From: Anaerolineales bacterium
GTDB lineage: Bacteria > Chloroflexota > Anaerolineae > Anaerolineales > E44-bin32
Length of the DNA: 64,000 bases
NCBI GenBank assembly: GCA_029210945.1
Contig: JARGGH010000017.1
Coordinates: 1-64,000 of the forward strand
Direction of reading: 5' to 3'
Below the pieces are notes generated by a model that had not been told where the DNA came from, searched no databases, and worked only from the letters and a program-made list of their open reading frames with translations. The position numbers and the translations under genes were made by a program. This document shows positions 8,009-20,356 of the stretch, piece by piece (position 1 is the first letter of the stretch; each line of letters begins with the position of its first letter).

Positions 8009-8022
8009 GCAGGACTCCCAAA

Positions 8023-8051
8023 TTGCCGCCCGGATTCCGGCGGATTATACT
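8023..8051 (+). promoter_or_regulatory. Promoter of the zinc-ribbon gene
   Basis: -35 TTGCCG (8023-8028) and -10 TATACT (8046-8051) are spaced by 17 bp, with predicted start near 8058, 28 nt before ATG 8086. Confidence 0.65.
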
Positions 8052-8085
8052 ACATGGCAATTCACCGAAAGGGTTCCCTTTACGT

Positions 8086-8697
8086 ATGCCAAAAACTACT
8101 CTGGATCAGAAAACTTTTTATGGGCAAATCACGATCGACGACTTTGCACATGCGCTCGTTGCGGAGTTCCATCAAGGCAGCCTGCTCACCAAGGTCATCG
8201 GCAAAGGTGATCAGCGCATCGTTCAGATCGCCAGCCCACCGCAGGCAGCATCGGGCGGCCGCACCGCGATCAGCGTGCACCTGACAAAAGTAGAGAATGG
8301 CGTACACGTTCGTGTCGGCCAGCAGGATTGGATCGGGGTAGCCACCAGCATGGGCTTTACCGCGCTGACCGCCCTGCGCCGGCCCACGTCACTGCTGCAT
8401 CGCCTGGATGATCTGGCTCAGGATCTCGCCTCGCTCCAGCTCTCAACGCGGATCTGGGCTACGCTCAGCAGCACGGCCGCATCGCATGGAGCGGCGCACG
8501 AACTGTCCGATCGGCTGCGACGTTTGATGTGTGAATATTGCCTGACGGCCAATCCGGTCGGTGCCCCTCACTGCATCGCCTGCGGCGCACCGCTGGGTCC
8601 GAATCAACCGGTCGCATGCACTTCCTGCGGTAACCTGCTCGACCCCGATGAAACGGTTTGCCCGGAGTGTTCGGCGAGTATCTCCCCGAAGAGATAG
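8086..8697 (+). CDS. Cytoplasmic protein with a C-terminal double zinc ribbon
   Basis: A 203-residue protein. The first 140 residues match no family I know and have no membrane segment. The C-terminus holds two zinc ribbons: CEYCLTANPVGAPHCIACG and CTSCGNLLDPDETVCPEC. Such ribbons often serve as protein- or nucleic-acid-binding modules. ATG 8086 is preferred because the promoter at 8023-8051 would start transcription inside any longer frame. The gene stands alone and ends at a shared terminator. Function unknown. Confidence 0.75.
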   Translation: MPKTTLDQKTFYGQITIDDFAHALVAEFHQGSLLTKVIGKGDQRIVQIASPPQAASGGRTAISVHLTKVENGVHVRVGQQDWIGVATSMGFTALTALRRPTSLLHRLDDLAQDLASLQLSTRIWATLSSTAASHGAAHELSDRLRRLMCEYCLTANPVGAPHCIACGAPLGPNQPVACTSCGNLLDPDETVCPECSASISPKR

Positions 8698-8722
8698 AAC
8701 AAGCTGACGACTAACTAAATGA

Positions 8723-8751
8723 AAGCCCCTCCATGGATTTGGAAGGGGCTT
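8723..8751. terminator. Bidirectional terminator between converging genes
   Basis: AAGCCCCTCC pairs with GGAAGGGGCTT with one bulge around an 8-nt loop. It lies between the zinc-ribbon gene (plus) and the oxidoreductase operon (minus), 25-26 nt from each stop codon. Confidence 0.65.
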
Positions 8752-8776
8752 GTTATAGATTGAAATCGACTGCGGC

Positions 8777-9331
8777 TCAGCCTGGCTGAACTGCGCGCTG
8801 AGCAATTTCGGCGCCGCGCTGCAATGCCTCTCGATTCGACTCAAGTAAATTCCGCCTGTGTTCCGGGATATGATTGCCGAGCGACTTGCCAACCTGCTCG
8901 ATAGTCAGCACGCCGAGGCGTTCGATTAATGCCCCGGTGAGCACCAGATTGGCCAGGCGCTTCTCGCCCAGCTCCTCCGCGATCTCATTTGCCGGCACCT
9001 CGATAATGTCAATGTCCTGCCGCGTGGCATGTCGATCGATCAGCGAGGTGTTAACCACCAGCACCCCATCCGACGCCACCAAGGGTTCGTACTTCTCAAG
9101 TGAGGGGATGTTCATCACGATCGCGGCGGAGGGGTTCTTGACTACCGGCGAGCCGATTTCGTCATCAGAGAGGATCACCGTACAGTGCGCCGTGCCGCCG
9201 CGCATCTCGGGGCCATAGGAAGGGAACCATGTGACGTGCAGCCCGTGATCGAGGCCTGTGTACGCCAACAGCTGTCCTGCAAACAGCGCGCCCTGTCCAC
9301 CAAACCCTGAAATGATGATCTCCGTTTGCAT
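8777..9331 (-). CDS. korC: 2-oxoacid:ferredoxin oxidoreductase, gamma subunit
   Basis: A 184-residue subunit of the pyruvate/2-oxoglutarate/2-oxoisovalerate ferredoxin oxidoreductase superfamily. Signatures are IIISGFGGQGALFAGQLLA at the N-terminus and FPSYGPEMRGGTAHC. The gamma subunit forms the domain that helps bind CoA. It is the last gene of the order D-A-B-C and follows the beta subunit by 8 nt. The substrate (2-oxoglutarate or branched-chain 2-oxoacids) cannot be decided by eye. Confidence 0.93.
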   Translation of the reverse strand: MQTEIIISGFGGQGALFAGQLLAYTGLDHGLHVTWFPSYGPEMRGGTAHCTVILSDDEIGSPVVKNPSAAIVMNIPSLEKYEPLVASDGVLVVNTSLIDRHATRQDIDIIEVPANEIAEELGEKRLANLVLTGALIERLGVLTIEQVGKSLGNHIPEHRRNLLESNREALQRGAEIAQRAVQPG

Positions 9332-9339
9332 ACGTTGGA

Positions 9340-10125
9340 TTATCCTTTCTTGCCGGCGTTGATCGAGGCATGCACCTTGTAGTCTCCGAGCGGAAATGCA
9401 GGGACCATGTGTTCTTCAACCCAGGTGAGCGCTTCCTGTGCGGATATCCCCCAATTCGTGGGACAGCTTGAGAGAAGCTCCACCATGGAGAACCCGATCC
9501 CCTGCTCTTGGACCTCAAACGCCTGGCGGATGGCCTTTTTCGCTTTGCGAATATGGGCGACGTCATGCAAGCTCCGTCGGACGATGTATGCTGCTCCGTC
9601 CATTTGAGACAAAATCTCGCACATCTTCAGCGGAAAACCGTGCATCTCAATATCACGACCCGATGGCGTAGAGGTCGTTTTCTGACCGGGCAACGTCGTC
9701 GGCGCCATCTGCCCGCCGGTCATGCCGTAAATCGCGTTGTTGATGAAGATGACCGTGATGTTTTCGCCGCGACCTGCAGCGTGGAGAATCTCAGCTGCAC
9801 CGATCGAGGCCAGGTCACCATCCCCCTGGTAAGTAAACACCAGCCGATCCGGACTCACCCTCTTCAACCCGGTCGCCATCGCCGGCGCACGCCCATGCGC
9901 GGCTTCGGCAAAATCCATGTTGAAGTAGTCGTATGCGAATACTGAGCAGCCTACCGGGGCGACACCGATCGTCGTCTCCCTGCGGCCCATCTCATCGATC
10001 ACCTCCGCGACCAGGCGGTGCGAGATGCCGTGGGTGCAGCCTGGGCAATAATGTGTTGCCCGCTCCGTCAGGCTCACAGGCTTTGTGTAAATCAGCGATT
10101 CGACCATACCATCCCGACCGGTCAT
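9340..10125 (-). CDS. korB: 2-oxoacid:ferredoxin oxidoreductase, beta (TPP-binding) subunit
   Basis: A 261-residue thiamine-pyrophosphate-binding subunit. It has the N-terminal HYCPGCTHG block, the TPP/Mg motif [11 protein letters not shown], and [16 protein letters not shown]. The short length without an internal 8Fe ferredoxin fits the KorB/VorA-like type, in which the ferredoxin is a separate subunit, here at 11216. ATG 10125 lies just behind the alpha stop codon with GGGAG 9 nt upstream; the open frame reaches further into the alpha gene but is not used. Confidence 0.93.
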   Translation of the reverse strand: MTGRDGMVESLIYTKPVSLTERATHYCPGCTHGISHRLVAEVIDEMGRRETTIGVAPVGCSVFAYDYFNMDFAEAAHGRAPAMATGLKRVSPDRLVFTYQGDGDLASIGAAEILHAAGRGENITVIFINNAIYGMTGGQMAPTTLPGQKTTSTPSGRDIEMHGFPLKMCEILSQMDGAAYIVRRSLHDVAHIRKAKKAIRQAFEVQEQGIGFSMVELLSSCPTNWGISAQEALTWVEEHMVPAFPLGDYKVHASINAGKKG

Positions 10126-10129
10126 CGAG

Positions 10130-11203
10130 TCATCTCCCATTCGCACGCTGTGCATAGGTTTTCTGGATCTGCTCATACACTTCATCAGGAAGAGGCACCA
10201 CGCCTCCCATGCGGCCGTAGAAATCCACCCCGACGCGGCCTTCGACCGCCAGACGAACATCATCGAGCATCTGGCCGCCGTTCATTTCAACCACGAGGAT
10301 TCTCTGGACTTGTTCGGCGACCTCACGGACTGAATCGTAGGGATACGGATAAAGAGAAATCGGCCGCAGCAGCCCAACATTCAATCCCTGGCTGCGGGCA
10401 TCTCTGACCGCGGTTTGAGCAATCCGGCCGGCGGTTCCAAACGCGATGACTGCGATCTCGGCGTCGTCCATCCAGAGCTTGTGCGAGCGAACTTGCTCTG
10501 CCTCAATCTGTTTTTGTTTCTCGACCAGCTTCAAGTTGAAGATTTCTTCTTCAACCGGATCTATGTAGATCGAGCTGACTACATTCGGCGTGCGGTCAAC
10601 TGCACCGGTCAACGCCCACTCAGGACGGCCGTCAAAAGCCCGGACTGGCTGCATCGGCGGCAATTCAGCCGGCTCCATCATCTGACCAATACTTCCATCA
10701 GCGAGCACGACGACAATCGTGCGGTACTTTTCGGCGAGGTCGAAGGCTTCGAAAGTTAAATCGATCAATTCCTGAATCGTCGCCGGCGCAAGCACGATGG
10801 GTTTGTAATCGCCGTGCCCGCCGCCCTTCACTATCTGGTTGTAATCTCCCTGGGAAGGGGCGATGTTGCCCAGGCCGGGACCGCCGCGCATGATATTCAC
10901 CAGTACAACCGGGACCTCGGAACCGGCGATGTACGACAACCCTTCCATCATCAAGCTGACGCCCGGGCTGGAGGAGGACGTCATCACCCGCACGCCCGCG
11001 CATGCCGCACCATACACCATGTTGATCGCGGCGATTTCGCTCTCTGCCTGCAAGAAGACACGCCCTAACTCGGGCATGCGCCTGGACATATGCTCCAGCG
11101 CCTCGGTCTGGGGTGTGATCGGGTATCCAAAATAAGCCTCACACCCGGCCCGGATCGCCGCCTCAGCAAATGCGATATTACCTTTCAGGAGCTCCTTACC
11201 CAC
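10130..11203 (-). CDS. korA: 2-oxoacid:ferredoxin oxidoreductase, alpha subunit
   Basis: A 357-residue subunit with the pyrimidine-binding motif GYPITPQTE, the [14 protein letters not shown] block and the [11 protein letters not shown] loop typical of KorA/VorB proteins. It provides half of the active site, which decarboxylates the 2-oxoacid and passes two electrons to ferredoxin while forming acyl-CoA. The start is GTG 11203, with GGAGGTG 5 nt upstream. It follows the ferredoxin subunit by 12 nt and couples to the beta subunit. Confidence 0.94.
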   Translation of the reverse strand: MGKELLKGNIAFAEAAIRAGCEAYFGYPITPQTEALEHMSRRMPELGRVFLQAESEIAAINMVYGAACAGVRVMTSSSSPGVSLMMEGLSYIAGSEVPVVLVNIMRGGPGLGNIAPSQGDYNQIVKGGGHGDYKPIVLAPATIQELIDLTFEAFDLAEKYRTIVVVLADGSIGQMMEPAELPPMQPVRAFDGRPEWALTGAVDRTPNVVSSIYIDPVEEEIFNLKLVEKQKQIEAEQVRSHKLWMDDAEIAVIAFGTAGRIAQTAVRDARSQGLNVGLLRPISLYPYPYDSVREVAEQVQRILVVEMNGGQMLDDVRLAVEGRVGVDFYGRMGGVVPLPDEVYEQIQKTYAQRANGR

Positions 11204-11215
11204 AAGACACCTCCA

Positions 11216-11461
11216 TCAGGAAACGCCTGCCTTCTCTGCCGGCACAAATCGGTAGACCGTGATCGCAGCATCGGGACAGATCACCGAACAGATTGCACAT
11301 CCAGTGCACGCGCCTTCTGGATCAACAAGTTCGGCAGGGTGATAGCCTTTCGGCGTGAATCGATCCAGGGCCATCTCCAACAAGTCTTTGGGACAAACGG
11401 TGGTGCATAACTCACACCCCTTGCAGAGTTCTTCGTCGATTTCGATATAACCACTCGCCAT
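11216..11461 (-). CDS. korD: 2-oxoacid:ferredoxin oxidoreductase, ferredoxin (delta) subunit
   Basis: An 81-residue 8Fe ferredoxin. Two 4Fe-4S motifs are seen: CKGCELCTTVCP and CTGCAICSVICP. It carries electrons from the TPP site to external ferredoxin. It is the first gene of the operon, with GGAGG 5 nt ahead of ATG 11461. The 244 bp upstream contains no gene; the best -10 candidate on the minus strand is TATGCT near 11497-11502, without a good -35. Confidence 0.94.
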   Translation of the reverse strand: MASGYIEIDEELCKGCELCTTVCPKDLLEMALDRFTPKGYHPAELVDPEGACTGCAICSVICPDAAITVYRFVPAEKAGVS

Positions 11462-11705
11462 CGAACCTCCTACGCGATGCCTGTTTGTACATGCGAAGCA
11501 TAACCCCGTCGCAGGTTAAGCCGTAGTGCCTACCGTCATAGCATGGTGGAACAAACTTCCTATATTGGAGAACTCCAGTCCACATAGGTCGCACCCGCTT
11601 GCAAAATAATTAAACATGTATTTCGAGTGGATTACAAACCCGGCAATCAAAGCTAATCCAACGCCCGCTTGCCGATAGATTTAAAGAAGATGTGCATTAA
11701 AATGG

Positions 11706-13178
11706 TCAATTTGTCGGTGGGTTGAAGTAGTTGTAAGCAGCTCTGGAAAGGTCCGCGATAAGACGCGAAGTGGGTTCCCAGACCATCTCCTGATCGTCCC
11801 AGACAAATACTGAAAGGATGTAGTCCCCGCCGGGTGAGAACACGATGCCGGCATCACCGACCATATCCAGTGGAGAGCTGCGCCAGCCATGTTTATGCGC
11901 CACACGGGTGCCGTCAGGGACACCGCCTTTGAGCAGTGAACCGAGCACGTTTTCAGAGAGCAATTCCAGCATGGTCCGGCATTCTTCAGGCGTGAATTCA
12001 TCCGGGAATGCAGCGATCAGCGCCCCACCACCACCGTTCGCACAGGCGTAAATGTCCCCGAGCAGGGTGCCCATCTCAGAGGGCGTCGTTTGAGTATAGC
12101 GATCAGGACCGGTGTCGATATCCGTGCGGCTGTTGGCTGGTGTCCGGTAGGTCTGAAGCAGAGGTGCTCGAGGATAATAGTAGCCAGCGATAAAGGTATT
12201 TTCCAACCCCAATTCCTGCATCGTCTCGCTCACGACGAGCGGTCCACGGATTTCATCGATGCGCTGCATCAACCAGTCTGAGGGGTCATTCCCTGATTCG
12301 GTGATCATCTCCGTGACCCACCGCTCGGCTTCCGGATCCAGGGGTTGATCCTCGTAACGGAAGAACGTAGTCATGATGCTGATCTTGATGATCGAAGCGG
12401 CCGAGAAAGCGATATCCGGGTTGGTGCTCAATTCGACACCATCAAGGACGGCGAAGTGAATCGTTCCACCGGTGCGGATATCACGCAGGTAGAGGTCGAC
12501 GAGCCCATCGAATTCTGTCACCTCGATGTTTTGCTTAAGTAGAATTTCAAGGTTGTTCAATGATGCTTTCGGCGCGTCCGAATTGACGACCGGGAGGTTT
12601 GCTTTCCGATCACGAGGGGATTGCAGCGCCGCCCCGATCACATTCTCGGCGCGGGCGATATCCAGGACGCGTCCTGGCTCGCCGGAGGTGAAGCGTGTCG
12701 TCCCGGGTATTGGTTCAGGCGGTATCGGTGGCTGATCGTAACGGGCGGCGACATCCTGCAAATAGGCTTCAAGCTGTGACGACGAGTATTCAGCCTGCAG
12801 TGGGACGGAGGCCGGATCACCGGGGCGGTTCCAGAGGAAATCCCAGAAACCTTCCCAGAACGGAGTATCCGTTCGTTCGCGCTCGGCTGCTGCGATCATC
12901 ACATCGGTATCCAGCCGGAACCCAACACTGGCTGGCATGAGCAGCATCGATTCGTCATCATAGGAGAGTTCAACCGGTGTGCTGTAAGCTTGTAGGAGAC
13001 GCTCCATCGCTTCCGCGGGGGTGATACCACCCACCGGGATGCCTGCAACGGTCAGCAAATCCGGCAAACGTGTCCGCTCACGCGAGTAAGAAACCAATTC
13101 TATGAAGAACAACGCCGCGGCTGCAAGCAGTAAGAAAATCGATACCCAGCGCTGTAGATCGAATCCGTTGCGTCTCAT
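11706..13178 (-). CDS. Membrane-anchored beta-lactamase-fold serine hydrolase with an N-terminal VanW-like domain
   Basis: A 490-residue protein. An N-terminal membrane segment (residues 10-30) is followed by a region like the peptidoglycan-binding domain of VanW-type proteins (AGIPVGGITPAEAMERL, residues 45-180). The C-terminal half is a class A beta-lactamase-like fold with SIIK (Ser262, Lys265), an SGN triad at 295-297 and KHG at 429-431 in place of KTG/KSG. It may be a cell-wall peptidase rather than a resistance enzyme; the omega-loop glutamate was not identified with confidence. GGAGG lies just ahead of ATG 13178. Confidence 0.82.
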   Translation of the reverse strand: MRRNGFDLQRWVSIFLLLAAAALFFIELVSYSRERTRLPDLLTVAGIPVGGITPAEAMERLLQAYSTPVELSYDDESMLLMPASVGFRLDTDVMIAAAERERTDTPFWEGFWDFLWNRPGDPASVPLQAEYSSSQLEAYLQDVAARYDQPPIPPEPIPGTTRFTSGEPGRVLDIARAENVIGAALQSPRDRKANLPVVNSDAPKASLNNLEILLKQNIEVTEFDGLVDLYLRDIRTGGTIHFAVLDGVELSTNPDIAFSAASIIKISIMTTFFRYEDQPLDPEAERWVTEMITESGNDPSDWLMQRIDEIRGPLVVSETMQELGLENTFIAGYYYPRAPLLQTYRTPANSRTDIDTGPDRYTQTTPSEMGTLLGDIYACANGGGGALIAAFPDEFTPEECRTMLELLSENVLGSLLKGGVPDGTRVAHKHGWRSSPLDMVGDAGIVFSPGGDYILSVFVWDDQEMVWEPTSRLIADLSRAAYNYFNPPTN

Positions 13179-13196
13179 TTAACCTCCAGAGGCGCG

Positions 13197-13205
13197 AGTA
13201 TATCA
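13197..13205 (-). promoter_or_regulatory. Extended -10 promoter of the beta-lactamase-like gene
   Basis: TGATATACT on the minus strand has the extended -10 form TGnTATAAT with one mismatch. Predicted start is near 13190, leaving a leader of about 12 nt that still includes the ribosome binding site. Confidence 0.45.
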
Positions 13206-13251
13206 CAGCGCCGGCAGCAAAATCTCGGCTCGCAAGCGCTTACCACAAGGT

Positions 13252-13908
13252 CTACCAAACAGCTTGTGCCAGCAGAGGCAGGAAGTTCGCAAACGCGTGC
13301 GCACCCCACACTGCCCAGATAGAATCCTTCTGATGCATGAGCCAGCCAGCCAGAAGGCCAAAAGCGAAGATGCTGAGGATACTCCACCCACCCTGGCTTA
13401 CGTGTGATGGCAGGAGGGCAAAGGCGGCGGCTTGCAGCAGCACGCCAGATACGAACCCCCACCTCCTGATCAGCGCTCGCCCTAAATAGCCACGGAAAAA
13501 GGTCTCTTCGATTAATGGGATCCAGAGCATGTGCGTCAGGATCTGCAGCGACCCCTGAAGAATTCCGGTGAGCTCTAAACCCAGCAGGTTGAGCAGCACG
13601 CTCGCCACCCGCCAGAAACCGCCCGCGACCATCCCCCACCCCAGGTGAACGAGTATCCGCTCGCGCTTGTAACCAAGCGCTCCGATGCCCTTCCGCGAGC
13701 ACCAGATCGCAGCCCATGGAGCTGCGGTCATGAGCGCACTCAGCAAGACCTGCAGCCGGGGCGTATACGCGACCAGTCGCGCCAGCACAAGGCTTTCTAT
13801 TCCAAAAACCAACAGCAAGCCGGGTACAACCGCGCTAATCGGCAGCGCAGAAGCGCTTTCACGTTCAGCACTCATGGCCGGTTTCCATTGGGGCCTGCAT
13901 CCGATCAC
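13252..13908 (-). CDS. CPBP-family intramembrane metalloprotease
   Basis: A 218-residue membrane protein with about six hydrophobic segments. The CPBP (Abi/Rce1-like) motifs are visible: EETFFRGYLGRAL and the later HAFANF histidine. Family members cleave within membranes or mature peptides; substrate unknown. The frame opens at GTG 13908, and an ATG at 13875 is an alternative start. It lies 36 nt after valS on the minus strand and ends 73 nt before the next gene. Confidence 0.85.
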   Translation of the reverse strand: MIGCRPQWKPAMSAERESASALPISAVVPGLLLVFGIESLVLARLVAYTPRLQVLLSALMTAAPWAAIWCSRKGIGALGYKRERILVHLGWGMVAGGFWRVASVLLNLLGLELTGILQGSLQILTHMLWIPLIEETFFRGYLGRALIRRWGFVSGVLLQAAAFALLPSHVSQGGWSILSIFAFGLLAGWLMHQKDSIWAVWGAHAFANFLPLLAQAVW

Positions 13909-13944
13909 GGCTGTGCAACGTCATGACAGATGTCGGTGAAGATG

Positions 13945-16632
<2,688 letters not shown>

Positions 16633-16672
16633 AAGTTCTCTCTCCTCGAACGTCGAACAAGAATCTGCGATT

Positions 16673-16960
16673 AAAACAAAAATCCTTCGTCCTTGAGGAC
16701 GAAGGCCTGACCTCCGCGGTACCACCTCAATATGCAACCCATCGCTGGTCTGCACACTCGCCGCCCGGGCTCACAGCCGGGCTTCGCTGTATCGGGCTTA
16801 CCCGCGCCGTTCTACTCCCAACCTTCTGGTTTCTTCGGCGTGCCTATCAGGCGACCTTCGATTCCTTTTACTGCAGCGGGCTTCCAGCCAGTGGCCCTGC
16901 TTTCTCTATCAGCGCCAGGAAATCTACTCCTCCTGATCCTTCGGCAATTCACTCAATTGA
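16673..16960 (-). promoter_or_regulatory. T-box riboswitch controlling valS
   Basis: On the minus strand the T-box core AGGTGGTACCGCGG (within 16713-16728) precedes a strong terminator: a 9-bp CCTTCGTCC/GGACGAAGG stem (16684-16692 with 16697-16705) followed by ATTTTTGTTTT. The TGGT in the core would pair with an ACCA tRNA end. Upstream, AGTAG and GATAGAGAAAGC blocks suit the stem I region. A valine codon GTC is present in GAAGGTCGCC, but I did not fold the specifier loop. Uncharged tRNA-Val should favour the antiterminator. Confidence 0.9.
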
Positions 16961-16967
16961 TGACCGC

Positions 16968-16997
16968 ATTATAGCAAACTACCAACAGCAGCGTCAA
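16968..16997 (-). promoter_or_regulatory. valS promoter overlapping the upstream stop codon
   Basis: -35 TTGACG (16992-16997) and -10 TATAAT (16968-16973) are spaced by 18 bp. The TGA stop codon of the large kinase at 16994-16996 lies inside the -35 box. Confidence 0.75.
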
Positions 16998-19900
16998 TGC
17001 TCCGGCGGACCGCTTTCGATCGACTCTGGTTCGACAATTTCCTCTGGATGGATCGGGAACTCGAGCGTGAACACGCTCCCTTCACCAAGTTTGCTCTCAA
17101 CCGTCACCTTGCCGCCATGCAGCTGCATAATTGATTTCACAATCGCCAGACCCAATCCAGATCCTTTGACGTTCAGGGTTGCGCGTCCGCGTGCCCGGTA
17201 GAACTTTTCAAAGAGACGCGCTTGATCGGTGGGAGCGATTCCAACTCCGTTATCTGAGACCTGAATAATCTGGCGCTCATTTCGCTGGAACGCGTTGATC
17301 GAGACTTCACCTTTTGCGGATGTGTATTTCAAGGCGTTATCAACCAGATTTGCAATTGCCTGGCGGATCAAGGTCGCATCCATCTCGAGCGGGAGCATCT
17401 CTTCCGAGAGCTGAACACCCAGGCTAATCTGCTTATTCTTCGCCTGCGGTTGATAGGCGTCCAGCACAGATTGGATGACATCACCGATCGGGACGGATTC
17501 GAGGTCCAGGCGGATTCCTGCTTCCAACCGACCCAGATCGAGCAGATTCTCGATCAGTTCACCCATCTGATCGGCCGAGGTTAGAATCTTTCCAACAAAT
17601 TCCTTCTGCTGTTCGTTCATCGCGCCGACCATCGTCAGCATCGTTGCGTACCCACGCATCAGGGTGAGCGGCGCGCGCAGGTCATGGCTGACCGTCGAGA
17701 CGAACTCAGATTTAAGCATGTCTAATTTCTTGTAATGGGTGATATCCCACAGCACACACACCCTGCCAGAAGCGCCTTCTTCCTCTGCCGGGATATCCGA
17801 AACCGAGGCATACAATACCTGGCCATTTGAGAGCGTGATTTCGCTGGAGCGAGTTTCCGAGCCTGGTTCGATCAACAACGAAAGTAGACTCTGTGATCTT
17901 ACCGCTTCCTCGATCGGCAAGCCGAGTGCATGGTCCGGCTCGACGTTGAGAACAGATTCGCTCGCCGGATTAGCCAATGAGATGCGATCACGTTGGTCGA
18001 CGAGGATCACGGCGTCGGGCGTGGTTTCCAGCACGGCGGTCAAGCGGCGCCGTTCCTGCTCAGCGCGCTGGAATAGCCGCGTGTTGGATACCGCAACGCC
18101 GAGCTGAGCGGAGAGGATCGAAAGCAAACGAAGCTCATCCGGAGTGAAGATGTGCGAGTGACGGTATCCCAGCCACAGAGCCCCTACGAAGACATCTTCA
18201 TTCTGCAGCGGCACAGATGTCAGAGCCTCCAGCGGCACAGAGAGCGATTCGATCTTCAAGACCGCTTTTGCGCGGCCCGGGTTCTCCAATGTAAAGCGAC
18301 CTTTCTCGCGTGTGAGCGCCAGAACCTGCGCATCGAGCGCCGCCCAGTTGCCCGGATCAACACCCGCAGAGTAGACCTCCAACCGGTCGTCGAGTGTATC
18401 CGGATGCTCCAGAGTCAGCCGCACCAGATCAGCATAGGTGAGATCACGTGTGCCATCGAGGATCGCCGGGAGTGAATCTGCCAGATCAAAGCTGCGGGCG
18501 ACCTCCTGGCTGGCGGTCATCAACAGGCCCATCTCGTCCAGGCGAGCTTTCAGACGCCGCCGCATACGCTCGAAGGAAAGCGCGAGCTGACCAATTTCGT
18601 CCTCACCCTCATCAAAGATTGGCTGATCGAGATTGCCGCGAGCAATCGATTGCGCCACGCCAGCCATCATGCGCAGGGGACGCGTCAACCTGCGGCTGAT
18701 GAAATAGATCGCCAGCACGACCGCAACGCCGACCACGCCGAGGACACCGAACAGGTTAGCAGCGATGCGCAGCGCCACCTTCTGGACTTCGCTCTGGGGA
18801 GTGATTACCACGATCTGCCAGGGATAGCCTTCGATTGAATATGTGTAAACCATCCGGCGGGTGCCATCTGGAGCTGTGTCTGTTATGACCTCACCGACCG
18901 AAGTCGAATCCACGTCAAATTCTTGCAGAACGCGATTTGGATTGGTGTGCAGCAGAATCGTGCCCTGAGCATCGAGAATGAACGCCTGGCCAGGCGACAG
19001 GTTCTCAATCATCTCCACGATAGGCAGCAGGTAGGGATTGGCATCGAGCTCGGTCACGCCCACGATCGCACCAATCGTCTGCTCCGTGTCCGGCAGCGTC
19101 AGTGGTGCCAGGAATGCGAGCCGTGCTGCGCCGCCTTCACGTGCCGGCCGCAGCACGACCTCCTGCGGCAGACCCAACAGGACCGAATCGAGCGCCGCAC
19201 CAAGCTCAAATGGTGTCCCCTCCCCGATGATTTCGCCCGCCGGATAGGCAGCGACGGTCTCGAGTTCCCGGTTGTATATCGTGAGTGATTGGAAAAACGC
19301 ATAACTGCGAACCGTTGCCTGCAGGCTTGCCTCGGAAACTCGGCCCTCGTCGAGCTGTTGGGTGTAGGTCTCTGCCAGCTGTGCTTCAATCGATCGTCCT
19401 GTCTGGACAAAGAACGGGATCGCACCCCCGATCTGCTCCCCCAACTGAACCATTTGCCCCTCAAGCAGATCACGCGCCGATCGCTGGGCTAGCAACCAGT
19501 CGCCGTAGAGCAATACGCCGCTGGAGAATACGCCCAGGACCAGAAAGAGCGAAAGCAACCGTGATGCCAGCGATCTGTTGTAGGGACCGACGACGGTTTG
19601 TTGGGGAACGTACCACGGGACCCGCCCGGAGGCCTTGAGCCAAGTCGCGAATGCGCCGGCCAGGCCGGTATGCAGAACGCTTGCCAACAGCGTCGCGCCC
19701 ATCAGAGAGAAGGCAAAATCAAGACCATCATAAAAGCCGCCGCCGCTGTATGCATAGCGCTCGAATGTCCGCAGAAAGCCGTAGATCAAAGCGCCTGCGA
19801 TGCTGCTGACGAGAGGGATGCGTGCCGCCCGCGCCGGCAGCTCCGTGTAGTTCTGGCGCATCAACCACGCGATTACACCAGCCTGAATGACATAGTGCAG

Positions 19901-20317
19901 CGGAGTTAATAAGCTGTGCGTTCCCCACGCCGCAATTGCAGCCCCACCGGCAAACGCAATAATCATCGCCGGGAGTTCCCCGAACATGCCTGCCGCCAGG
20001 ATCCATGGAATCGCACCGAGCAGGGCGAATGAAGGTCCAATCACCGTCGCAGGGACGCCAGGAGGCACCAGTGCAGGCGGGGCCGGGAATCTGATAATGA
20101 ACAGGCGGGATGCTAGCGGTGCCGCAATAAGCAGCAAAATGAACGCGGGCTGCCTGAAGATCCAGAGCAGCCGTGGGCGAATACGCCGCGCACCCCCGTT
20201 GAACCAGATCAGACCTGCGCCGAGCAGCAGCTCGAAAACCAGCAGAAGATATCCGGCAGTATGCAGCGGCAGCCGCAGGGATGGGCCGCCTTGAAAACCC
20301 CAGAATTCAAGTGTCAT
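16994..20317 (-). CDS. Large membrane sensor histidine kinase (multi-TM, dCache-like, HAMP, GAF, PAS, kinase)
   Basis: A 1107-residue hybrid-length sensor. Residues 1-235 hold about six hydrophobic segments. A helix near 265-285, an extracytoplasmic sensory region (290-505, dCache-like) and a second helix (about 515-535) follow. HAMP (536-590), GAF (600-755) and PAS (760-865) lead to a HisKA domain with SHDLRAPL near residue 876 and a HATPase domain with NALKYT, DNGVGI and GSGLGLAI. It lacks a receiver domain. It is transcribed divergently from the receiver/MinD-like gene at 20461, a plausible partner. The N-terminal multi-TM block resembles MASE-type integral sensory modules, but I cannot name the ligand. 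Confidence 0.9.
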   Translation of the reverse strand: MTLEFWGFQGGPSLRLPLHTAGYLLLVFELLLGAGLIWFNGGARRIRPRLLWIFRQPAFILLLIAAPLASRLFIIRFPAPPALVPPGVPATVIGPSFALLGAIPWILAAGMFGELPAMIIAFAGGAAIAAWGTHSLLTPLHYVIQAGVIAWLMRQNYTELPARAARIPLVSSIAGALIYGFLRTFERYAYSGGGFYDGLDFAFSLMGATLLASVLHTGLAGAFATWLKASGRVPWYVPQQTVVGPYNRSLASRLLSLFLVLGVFSSGVLLYGDWLLAQRSARDLLEGQMVQLGEQIGGAIPFFVQTGRSIEAQLAETYTQQLDEGRVSEASLQATVRSYAFFQSLTIYNRELETVAAYPAGEIIGEGTPFELGAALDSVLLGLPQEVVLRPAREGGAARLAFLAPLTLPDTEQTIGAIVGVTELDANPYLLPIVEMIENLSPGQAFILDAQGTILLHTNPNRVLQEFDVDSTSVGEVITDTAPDGTRRMVYTYSIEGYPWQIVVITPQSEVQKVALRIAANLFGVLGVVGVAVVLAIYFISRRLTRPLRMMAGVAQSIARGNLDQPIFDEGEDEIGQLALSFERMRRRLKARLDEMGLLMTASQEVARSFDLADSLPAILDGTRDLTYADLVRLTLEHPDTLDDRLEVYSAGVDPGNWAALDAQVLALTREKGRFTLENPGRAKAVLKIESLSVPLEALTSVPLQNEDVFVGALWLGYRHSHIFTPDELRLLSILSAQLGVAVSNTRLFQRAEQERRRLTAVLETTPDAVILVDQRDRISLANPASESVLNVEPDHALGLPIEEAVRSQSLLSLLIEPGSETRSSEITLSNGQVLYASVSDIPAEEEGASGRVCVLWDITHYKKLDMLKSEFVSTVSHDLRAPLTLMRGYATMLTMVGAMNEQQKEFVGKILTSADQMGELIENLLDLGRLEAGIRLDLESVPIGDVIQSVLDAYQPQAKNKQISLGVQLSEEMLPLEMDATLIRQAIANLVDNALKYTSAKGEVSINAFQRNERQIIQVSDNGVGIAPTDQARLFEKFYRARGRATLNVKGSGLGLAIVKSIMQLHGGKVTVESKLGEGSVFTLEFPIHPEEIVEPESIESGPPEH

Positions 20318-20356
20318 TTGCCCTCAGGATGGACATCGCTGGTTGGCATGCAGCGC

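Noticed and set aside
13175-13717. Second frame over the CPBP gene
   Set aside because: The CPBP frame has membrane segments and the EExxxR motif; the other is a shadow.
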